A stretch of DNA of 64,000 bases, taken from the NCBI RefSeq assembly GCF_904424705.1, contig NZ_CAJGBF010000002.1, positions 372,001 through 436,000 on the forward strand. Reading direction: 5' to 3'. The stretch is from Rossellomorea arthrocnemi (lineage in GTDB: Bacteria; Bacillota; Bacilli; Bacillales; Bacillaceae_B). Each line of letters begins with the position of its first letter. Positions within the stretch are counted from its first letter, which is position 1. Below are positions 58,382-64,000 of this stretch, piece after piece. Below the pieces are notes generated by a model. That model saw only the letters and a list, made by a program, of their open reading frames with translations. It ran no database searches and had not been told where the DNA came from. Made by a program: the position numbers and the translations under genes.

Positions 58382-59332
58382 CTATGCCGCTACATCTCTT
58401 TTGTTGAATACGAGGAAGGCAAGCACTTGGAAAATGGCGAAATAAATAATGAGCATGGTGATGGAGAAGCCCATGGTCATCCCGTCCACCAGTGGAGGAG
58501 AAAAACCTGTGTATTGAGTCAGGTCAGTGTTGGCGAACAGACTATATTTCGCCCAATCGAATTTCAGGGCAAGTAGACTTGTTGCATTCCCACCAACAAA
58601 TAAAAGGAATAAGGAAATTCCGATCGCCAGTGAGCTGCTTCTGAACACAGCTGAAATCATGAAGGCCATTGTAGCCATCATCACAATATTTACGGTTTGT
58701 AATAAGTACGTCTTGATCAGGTATCCAACGATATTCTGCTCGACTACCTTCCCATCAACAAATGCCAGGTGTGTGGACTGATCTGTTCCGCCGAACAATA
58801 GAAGTCCAAGAAGAAGGGAAACGACGAATAATAATAGCAGCATGCTCATGCCATATAAAATGACAGTAAAGTATTTAGAAAGCAGGATTTTGGTTCGTGA
58901 TATAGGACGGATGAGCAATAGCTTAATGGTTCCCCAGCTAAATTCACTTGCGACAATACCCGCTGCTACGATGATGGCAAACAGCCCGACAACCAGAACG
59001 ATATTGGCGTTCGTTTCGACAAAGGTCCAAGCCGTTTCTTTCACTTTTGGTTCGATATCGTTTTCAATGCGATACTCGTTTATCGCGATTCTTCGTTCCG
59101 TGTCATTTTTAATAAACTTATTCAAATCGGGACTTTCAGCTAACATTTGTTTATCTGATTCCACCTGCGCTGAAAGTTCCTGTTTCCAGCTGTCCATTTC
59201 TTTCGCTTTCATGTCACTATACTTTGTAAATGCACCTGTCACCCCAATAATGAGAATCAACAGTCCAAGCATGACATACGTTCCGACCCGCTTGAAGATT
59301 TTGGTCCATTCATTTCTAATAAGACTAAGCAT
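58382..59332 (-). CDS. ABC-2 type transporter permease
   Basis: 316 residues from the ATG at 59332, with AGAGG ahead. N-terminal membrane helix (TYVMLGLLILIIGVTGAF), a long extracytoplasmic loop (about 40-100, Lys/Glu-rich), then five more helices; the segment SEFSWGTIKLLLIRPISRTKILLSKY is typical of ABC-2 permeases of the bacitracin/lantibiotic-export or YtrC type. Overlaps the ATPase gene upstream by 8 bp. Last gene of the GntR-ABC operon. Confidence 0.88.
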   Translation of the reverse strand: MLSLIRNEWTKIFKRVGTYVMLGLLILIIGVTGAFTKYSDMKAKEMDSWKQELSAQVESDKQMLAESPDLNKFIKNDTERRIAINEYRIENDIEPKVKETAWTFVETNANIVLVVGLFAIIVAAGIVASEFSWGTIKLLLIRPISRTKILLSKYFTVILYGMSMLLLLFVVSLLLGLLLFGGTDQSTHLAFVDGKVVEQNIVGYLIKTYLLQTVNIVMMATMAFMISAVFRSSSLAIGISLFLLFVGGNATSLLALKFDWAKYSLFANTDLTQYTGFSPPLVDGMTMGFSITMLIIYFAIFQVLAFLVFNKRDVAA

Positions 59333-60254
59333 GCACGACCTCTCCTTTATCATTTGTTATTTCCAGGAATCTGTCTTCCAATGTTTTGGCTATTGGCATG
59401 ACGCTGTAAATTTGCACACCGGCTTCTACCAGAGCACGGATGACATCCGGTACTTGTTCTTTTGTCAGTGCCACCTGAACTTGTGACCCTTGAGCTTCAT
59501 ACTTGATGCCTGAATCGAATGCGTTCAGAACGGCTTTGATTTTATCTACATCATTGATTTCGAAATGATATACCTGTTCAGCCCCTTCTACAAAGTCCCT
59601 TACTTGTTGCACATCGACAAGCTTACCGGACTGGATGATTCCGATTCGGTCACACATCATTTCCATTTCCGATAATAAGTGGCTCGATACGATGACCGCC
59701 ATTCCCTCTTCCTGGGCAAGCTTTCTGATATAAGCACGGATTTCTCGGATTCCCGCTGGATCCAGACCATTTGTCGGCTCATCAAGAATGAGCAGCTTCG
59801 GTTTATGAAGAAGACATTGGGCAAGCCCCAGACGTTGTCTCATCCCAAGAGAGTACGTTTTCACCTTATCATTGATGCGATCTGTTAGACCGACCAGTTC
59901 GATGACTTCTTTCATTCGTTCATCAGTTATTCCTTTTTGCATACGGGCGAAGTGCTTTAAGTTCTGATATCCTGACATGAACTTATAGAGCTCAGGATTT
60001 TCAACGATTGCTCCAACATCCTTAATCGCGCCTTCAAAGTCTTTCTTGATGCTTTTTCCTGAGATGAGGACGTCTCCTTTTGAAATATTCATCAGTCCTA
60101 CGATCATACGGATTGTCGTCGTTTTCCCTGCTCCATTTGGTCCAAGGAAACCGAAGACCTCTCCCTCATATACGTCAAACGTTAAATTATCAATGATGGT
60201 CTTGCCTTTGATGACCTTGGTAACACTTTGTAGTTGCACAACCGTCTTCATCAT
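59325..60254 (-). CDS. ABC transporter ATP-binding protein (partner of the permease)
   Basis: 309 residues from an ATG at 60254 (60251 also possible); a longer reading to 60341 has no support. Walker [15 protein letters not shown] near residue 40, signature [13 protein letters not shown], Walker [13 protein letters not shown], and a C-terminal domain after 215 typical of drug or antimicrobial-peptide export ATPases. Start overlaps the stop of the second ATPase gene by 4 bp. Probably pairs with the permease at 58382. Confidence 0.9.
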   Translation of the reverse strand: MMKTVVQLQSVTKVIKGKTIIDNLTFDVYEGEVFGFLGPNGAGKTTTIRMIVGLMNISKGDVLISGKSIKKDFEGAIKDVGAIVENPELYKFMSGYQNLKHFARMQKGITDERMKEVIELVGLTDRINDKVKTYSLGMRQRLGLAQCLLHKPKLLILDEPTNGLDPAGIREIRAYIRKLAQEEGMAVIVSSHLLSEMEMMCDRIGIIQSGKLVDVQQVRDFVEGAEQVYHFEINDVDKIKAVLNAFDSGIKYEAQGSQVQVALTKEQVPDVIRALVEAGVQIYSVMPIAKTLEDRFLEITNDKGEVVHA

Positions 60255-60961
60255 TTCAACTTCCCTTCTGATTTTGTTGTCTTCTTTAACCACTGCAGGA
60301 CGGATAACCCTTCTACTTCTCTCAGCTCCTCCACTTGGCAATGGCTTTTTATCTCTCCATCCCAGATGATATATGCTTCATCCAGGATCGCTTCTATCTC
60401 GTCGATCTCATGGGTGGCAATGATTACGGTCTGATGTCCGAAATCAATATAGGAGAGGAGTCCTTTCACAATCGTATCCCTCACCATTGGATCCAGCCCT
60501 GAGAATGGTTCATCGAGAAGCAGCACTTCAGTGTTACGGGACAGTGCTAAAACGAGTTTCAGTCTTCCCCGTTTCCCTTTGGATAAGTGTTTGATTTTCT
60601 TTCCGTTATCGAGCTCCATGAATTCCACCAGTTCATTCGCTCTCTCAGTATCAAAATCAGGAAATTGAGAGGCGTAAAACCGAATCATCCCCTCAACGGT
60701 GAAGGCTTCATAAAACATATCCAGTTCCGTCAAATAGGCGACTTCACTGGCGATTTTCCTCGTAACGACCTTCCCGTTCATGGTAACTGACCCTGTGTTT
60801 GGCAGCACAAGCCCTGCAATCATTTTCAAAGTCGTGGATTTCCCGCTGCCGTTCGGACCAAGGAGGCCATATATTTTCCCCTTTTCAAATTGAAAGGAGG
60901 TATCGTTTAACGCAATTTCATTCCCGTACTTTTTTGTCACGCCATCAAAGTTTACAACCAT
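60251..60961 (-). CDS. ABC transporter ATP-binding protein (YtrB-like)
   Basis: 236 residues. Walker [16 protein letters not shown] near residue 35, a variant signature [15 protein letters not shown] instead of LSGGQ, and Walker [14 protein letters not shown]. This variant signature is seen in the YtrB-type ATPases found next to GntR regulators. It lies 2 bp after the GntR gene and likely pairs with the permease at 61341-62120. Confidence 0.88.
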   Translation of the reverse strand: MVVNFDGVTKKYGNEIALNDTSFQFEKGKIYGLLGPNGSGKSTTLKMIAGLVLPNTGSVTMNGKVVTRKIASEVAYLTELDMFYEAFTVEGMIRFYASQFPDFDTERANELVEFMELDNGKKIKHLSKGKRGRLKLVLALSRNTEVLLLDEPFSGLDPMVRDTIVKGLLSYIDFGHQTVIIATHEIDEIEAILDEAYIIWDGEIKSHCQVEELREVEGLSVLQWLKKTTKSEGKLK

Positions 60962-60963
60962 CT

Positions 60964-61338
60964 CTATTCCTCCCCTCTTTGACCAAGGTATTTCTCAATT
61001 CCCTGGATCATTTGATCTTTTGTCAGACCCAGATCTTTCATGTTTCGGATAAAGGACTCAATCACTTCCCTCTGTACCTTTTCATTCAGTACCGTCAGAA
61101 TCTCTTCCCTATCCGTCACAAATGTCCCCTGCCCTCTCCTCGTCTCCACAATGTCCATCCTTTCTAATTCACTGTACGTTCGTTGAATGGTATTCGGATT
61201 CACCCCGGATTGAACAGCCATTTCTCTGACAGAAGGCAGTTTCTCACCAGGTAATAACTCTTTTCTTACTATTTCACGGATAATGCGATCAGCAATTTGC
61301 AGGTATATGGGCTTGGAGGCTGAATATTCTTCTGTCAT
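60964..61338 (-). CDS. GntR-family transcriptional regulator (YtrA subfamily)
   Basis: 124 residues. N-terminal winged helix ([49 protein letters not shown]) followed only by a short helical dimerisation tail, the mark of the YtrA subfamily. Such regulators repress their own ABC operon, often induced by cell-wall antibiotics. Placed second in the operon, 2 bp from genes on either side; a matching operator is at 62149-62170. Confidence 0.92.
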   Translation of the reverse strand: MTEEYSASKPIYLQIADRIIREIVRKELLPGEKLPSVREMAVQSGVNPNTIQRTYSELERMDIVETRRGQGTFVTDREEILTVLNEKVQREVIESFIRNMKDLGLTKDQMIQGIEKYLGQRGEE

Positions 61339-61340
61339 AA

Positions 61341-62120
61341 TTACACCTCAACCTTGCGATCTAATAGCCGACAGGAAATAATAAAGACAATGATCATGAT
61401 CATTCCTTCAAACAGGAATGGCATTAGTGGAAGTGGAAGCATCTCAGGATCAAAACCGGCATTTGCCTCATTCGCTCCAACAGAGAAAAAGAAACCAGTA
61501 CTTACGTTCACGGTCATGCTCTTGAAGAAAAACTCCTCCATCCATTTAATGCTCATCAGAAAGGCAACTACACTTTGATAGACAATGATGAACCCCGCTA
61601 TAAATATCCAGCGTATATTCTTAAGTGAGGGATATTTTGAAAGTGAATGGTAGAGTGTCCACAAGAATATCGTCCATCCGGAGAAGTAGAGGCCGACAAT
61701 CGTTACTCCCAGATTAATAAGAAAGCCTTCTTTGATCGGCCAATACGAGAATAGTGAATCCTCCTGAAAGACGGCCATGGTCAGAATCCCCAATCCATCC
61801 ACTAAAAGTAATGACAATGTCGAGTAAATAAAGGCTATGATGATTTTCGATAACAGGAGTTTAAACCCGCTATGGGGACTATGGAGCCACAGCTGTGTTT
61901 TTCCTTCTACCCGTAGCATGGAACAGACGATTCCAGGAAGAAAGGCAAAGTGGAATACTCCAATCATAATTAAAAATATTTGAGAAACGCTCGGCTCATT
62001 GACATAATTGCCAATCACCAATCCTATGATAAAGATCAGAAAAATAATGGCTATCCATCCATAAAACCAAATGCTGGAGGTTTTGAAGTCTTTCCAGAGA
62101 AGACCTTTAAATGCATTCAT
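61341..62120 (-). CDS. ABC transporter membrane protein (YtrC/YtrD-like)
   Basis: 259 residues, six or so membrane helices (IAIIFLIFIIGLVIGNYV, FHFAFLPGIVCSMLRVEG, and others). The segment VEGKTQLWLHSPHSGFKLLLSK resembles permeases that pair with YtrB-like ATPases. First gene of the five-gene operon, preceded by promoter and operator. Substrate unknown; export or sensing of a cell-envelope compound is the likeliest role. Confidence 0.85.
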   Translation of the reverse strand: MNAFKGLLWKDFKTSSIWFYGWIAIIFLIFIIGLVIGNYVNEPSVSQIFLIMIGVFHFAFLPGIVCSMLRVEGKTQLWLHSPHSGFKLLLSKIIIAFIYSTLSLLLVDGLGILTMAVFQEDSLFSYWPIKEGFLINLGVTIVGLYFSGWTIFLWTLYHSLSKYPSLKNIRWIFIAGFIIVYQSVVAFLMSIKWMEEFFFKSMTVNVSTGFFFSVGANEANAGFDPEMLPLPLMPFLFEGMIMIIVFIISCRLLDRKVEV

Positions 62121-62148
62121 GGTTACACTCCTCCGTACGCGTGTTTTA

Positions 62149-62191
62149 GTGTTCTAGTTAGATAGTACACCATAACACGTATGATCGTCAA
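62149..62191 (-). promoter_or_regulatory. Promoter and GntR operator of the ABC operon
   Basis: Minus-strand -35 TTGACG (62186-62191), 18 bp, -10 TACTAT (62162-62167). An inverted repeat, TAGTACAC (62163-62170) and GTGTTCTA (62149-62156), overlaps the -10. This is the layout of YtrA-type operators (GTGTA...TACAC-like). Repressor binding would block transcription of the whole operon. Confidence 0.65.
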
Positions 62192-62259
62192 TCCTTTTTT
62201 TGCCTAATTAATGGAAATTTTCTCAAAAGGGAATCAAAGTGTCATTTAAAAGGGAAACA

Positions 62260-62299
62260 ACAAAAGGACTGAATCCACCTTTGGATTCAGTCCTTTTCG
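62260..62299 (-). terminator. Terminator of tcdA
   Basis: Perfect 16-bp stem AAAAGGACTGAATCCA / TGGATTCAGTCCTTTT with a 4-nt loop, 8 bp after the tcdA stop. Confidence 0.9.
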
Positions 62300-62306
62300 A
62301 GGGCCA

Positions 62307-63071
62307 TTATTTATCTTTCACCCTTTTTATTTCGATGTCTTTTAACAATTGATTCATGACATGACTCGCTGCAATCAGCCCTGCCACTGAAGGAACGAAT
62401 GCATTGGAAGACGGGGGAAGCTGTGCTTTACGGATCTTAGCATCCTCTTTCCCTACTTCTTTCCGAATCTCTTCACGGATGACAATCGGACTTTCATCAG
62501 AGAAGACAACCGTCACCCCTTTTTTAATGCCTTCTTTTTTGAGACGGGTTCGGATCACCTTAGCAATTGGATCTGTATGCGTCTTGCTGATATCAGCAAT
62601 TTTAAAGCGGGTCGGATCAGTTTTATTCGCGGCTCCCATGCTCGCGATCAATGGAATCTCCCTTTTCAGACATTCCTTCATTAAATGAATTTTATAGGAA
62701 ATCGTATCAGAGGCATCAATGACGTAATCTAATCCCTGATCGAAGAATTCCTCGTACGTTTCTTCCGTGTAAAACATCTTAAGAGCAATGACTTCACAGT
62801 CAGGATTAATATCCTTGATGCGATCCCTCATTAGATCAACCTTTGGCTGACCCACTGTAGAGAGCAATGCATGAACTTGACGATTCACGTTGGTGATATC
62901 CACATCATCTTTATCCACTAATACTAGACGGCCAACACCTGATCTGGCTAATGCCTCAGCAGCAAAGGATCCAACTCCTCCGATTCCCAATACTGCCACC
63001 GTGCTATTTTTAAGGGTTTGAAGACCTTCTTTGCCGATCGCTAGTTCATTTCGTGAAAACTGGTGTAGCAA
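62307..63071 (-). CDS. tcdA: tRNA threonylcarbamoyladenosine dehydratase TcdA (YrvM)
   Basis: 254 residues from a TTG at 63071, nine bases after GGAG, giving MLHQFSRNELAIG as in B. subtilis YrvM; a start 15 bases upstream places the binding site inside the gene. E1/ThiF-like ATP-binding GIGGVGSFAAEALARSG near residue 33, VDKDDVDITNVNRQ, and DASDTISYK. Cyclises t6A37 to ct6A in ANN-decoding tRNAs. Upstream lies 6S RNA, the same arrangement as in B. subtilis. Confidence 0.95.
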   Translation of the reverse strand: MLHQFSRNELAIGKEGLQTLKNSTVAVLGIGGVGSFAAEALARSGVGRLVLVDKDDVDITNVNRQVHALLSTVGQPKVDLMRDRIKDINPDCEVIALKMFYTEETYEEFFDQGLDYVIDASDTISYKIHLMKECLKREIPLIASMGAANKTDPTRFKIADISKTHTDPIAKVIRTRLKKEGIKKGVTVVFSDESPIVIREEIRKEVGKEDAKIRKAQLPPSSNAFVPSVAGLIAASHVMNQLLKDIEIKRVKDK

Positions 63072-63160
63072 AATAATCAACTCCATTATAAGTATTCAAC
63101 TAGGTTTATACTGAATTAGAATAAAGGATAGGGGACCGAAAATCAATATGAAATGTTGTC

Positions 63161-63190
63161 CTTCTCTTTCGTTTACCCTATTAAGAGAAG
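63161..63190. repeat. 8-bp inverted repeat between bsrA and tcdA
   Basis: CTTCTCTT and AAGAGAAG form a perfect inverted repeat with a 14-nt spacer, about 90 bp ahead of tcdA. Could be an operator or a leader hairpin. Confidence 0.4.
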
Positions 63191-63202
63191 ATTTAGTCCA
63201 AG

Positions 63203-63236
63203 CAAAAAAGTCAGGCTGCTAATCAGCCTGACTCTC
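63203..63236 (-). terminator. Terminator of 6S RNA
   Basis: AGTCAGGCTG / CAGCCTGACT stem with a 5-nt loop, then TTTTTTGC on the minus strand, about 35 nt beyond the mature 3' end. Confidence 0.88.
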
Positions 63237-63269
63237 CATTCTATAAAATCTTCATTATCATATTTGTTT

Positions 63270-63460
63270 GGACGAGTCCCGATCGTGCCGTCGCTATCAT
63301 TTCCTGCGTTTTGAACCCGCTCTCGGCAGGTGGGTGCTTTATTCCACTATTTGTTAGTCCCCGGCAAGGGGCATGAACGCCTAGGGGAAAATCAAGCTCC
63401 CAAAGTTTGAATTGTTCGGTCAAAACTGTTAGGTAAAAACGTCGCACACATCAGGACTCG
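63270..63460 (-). ncRNA. bsrA: 6S RNA (6S-1, BsrA)
   Basis: About 190 nt on the minus strand between aspS and tcdA, the place of bsrA in B. subtilis. The ends pair (GAGTCCTGAT with ATCGGGACTC) and the interior shows segments I recognise from B. subtilis 6S-1: GGCGTTCATGCCC, AACAAATAGTGGAA, and CACCCACCTGCCGAGAGCGG. 6S RNA binds sigma-A RNA polymerase and mimics an open promoter, limiting transcription in stationary phase. An intrinsic terminator follows. Exact ends are estimates. Confidence 0.93.
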
Positions 63461-63530
63461 TTTGTGATTGTTTAAATAATATCATATCACCATGATGATT
63501 TCAACGAATGACACCCGGTATTTAACTACA

Positions 63531-64000
63531 TTATTCTACATCGAGCGACAACGATAGCTCTTTTAATTGAGCTTCACTTACCCCACCAGGAGCGTCTGTC
63601 AGCACGCAGCTTGCACTAGCCGTTTTTGGGAAGGCAATCGTATCACGAAGGTTCGTACGACCTGCAAGGAGCATCACTAAGCGGTCAAGACCAAGGGCGA
63701 TTCCGCCATGTGGAGGTGTACCGTATTCAAATGCCTCTAATAGGAATCCGAATTGTTCTTCCGCCTCTTCTTTCGAGAATCCAAGGACCTGAAACATTTT
63801 TTCCTGGATGTCGCGTTCGTAAATCCGGAGTGATCCTCCACCAAGTTCATACCCGTTCAAAACAAGGTCATATGCTTCGGCTCGAACAGATGCCGGGTCC
63901 GTTTCAAAGAGTTCGAGATCTCCCTTCACTGGCATCGTAAATGGATGATGGGCAGCATAGAAACGGTTCTCCCCTTCGTCAAACTCAAGAAGCGGCCAGT
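63531..64000 (-). CDS. aspS: Aspartyl-tRNA synthetase (C-terminal part)
   Basis: The last 156 codons; the gene continues past the right edge. Class II motif 3 is visible in [23 protein letters not shown], with [18 protein letters not shown] upstream and the bacterial-type AAHHPFTMP near the edge. The C-terminus ends in a Leu/Ser/Asp tail. 6S RNA lies 70 bp downstream. Confidence 0.96.
   Translation of the reverse strand, partial: WPLLEFDEGENRFYAAHHPFTMPVKGDLELFETDPASVRAEAYDLVLNGYELGGGSLRIYERDIQEKMFQVLGFSKEEAEEQFGFLLEAFEYGTPPHGGIALGLDRLVMLLAGRTNLRDTIAFPKTASASCVLTDAPGGVSEAQLKELSLSLDVE

Noticed and set aside
58217-58576. 119-codon plus-strand frame after tgl
   Set aside because: Its first part translates the dispersed repeat and the rest is antisense to the ABC permease gene; the N-terminal part equals the repeat-derived frames at 28.4 kb.
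63241-63447. 68-codon minus-strand frame
   Set aside because: It lies inside 6S RNA and has no binding site.

Overview
The window is a contiguous stretch of chromosome from an endospore-forming Bacillaceae bacterium. Sporulation genes (gpr, spoIIP, sigK, sda, tgl), a CIRCE-controlled hrcA-grpE-dnaK-dnaJ operon, the comE competence operon and 6S RNA between aspS and tcdA all point there. Gene order follows the Bacillus subtilis rsmE-to-aspS region almost gene for gene, with losses and insertions. I would guess a Rossellomorea-like or marine Bacillus genome, but that rests on general look only. Most genes lie on the minus strand. No tRNA, rRNA, insertion sequence, prophage or CRISPR array was seen.

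Layout: 1-6.1 kb is the heat-shock operon hrcA-grpE-dnaK-dnaJ-prmA-rsmE behind a CIRCE operator. 6.2-6.5 kb is a nested intergenic repeat. 6.5-12.9 kb holds hemW, lepA, yqxA, spoIIP and gpr; rpsT is divergent. 13.3-19.4 kb holds holA, yqzM, comEC-comEB-comEA and divergent comER. 19.6-24.7 kb is the yqeG-yqeH-aroE-yhbY-nadD-yqeK-rsfS-yqeM operon. 24.7-27.3 kb holds sda behind a cluster of DnaA boxes, a CDP-alcohol phosphatidyltransferase, a YjcZ-like mini-protein and an uninterrupted sigK. 27.3-28.75 kb is a small-peptide locus around yrzI followed by four copies (three of them exact 123-bp tandem units) of a palindromic repeat. 28.75-32.7 kb is the methionine-to-cysteine operon yrrT-mtnN-mccA-mccB-yrhC. 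32.8-45.6 kb holds yrzA, yrrS, pbpI, greA, udk, the tRNA wobble-uridine genes trhP2-trhP1-trmR, mltG, yrzB-ruvX-ireB and alaS with a T-box. 45.6-56.8 kb holds an AI-2E-type permease, yrzQ, yrzR, bioY-bioB, recD2, yrrB, mnmA, the cysteine desulfurase, cymR and rarA. 57.2-62.2 kb looks like an insertion relative to B. subtilis: tgl and a five-gene GntR/ABC transporter operon. 62.3-64 kb holds tcdA, 6S RNA and the C-terminal part of aspS.

Functional themes are protein quality control, ribosome and tRNA maturation (rsmE, prmA, lepA, rsfS, yqeH, mnmA with its desulfurase, trhP/trmR, tcdA, alaS), sulfur metabolism (cymR, mccAB, mtnN, desulfurase), biotin acquisition, competence and sporulation.

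The least explained signals are non-coding: (a) a dispersed hairpin element, seven copies, whose central arm changes sequence between copies yet stays self-complementary; (b) two unrelated intergenic arrays of degenerate repeats with an exact 20-bp period; (c) several very short ORFs with good ribosome binding sites between 27.3 and 28.2 kb; (d) an intrinsic-terminator-like structure directly ahead of mccA inside its operon.
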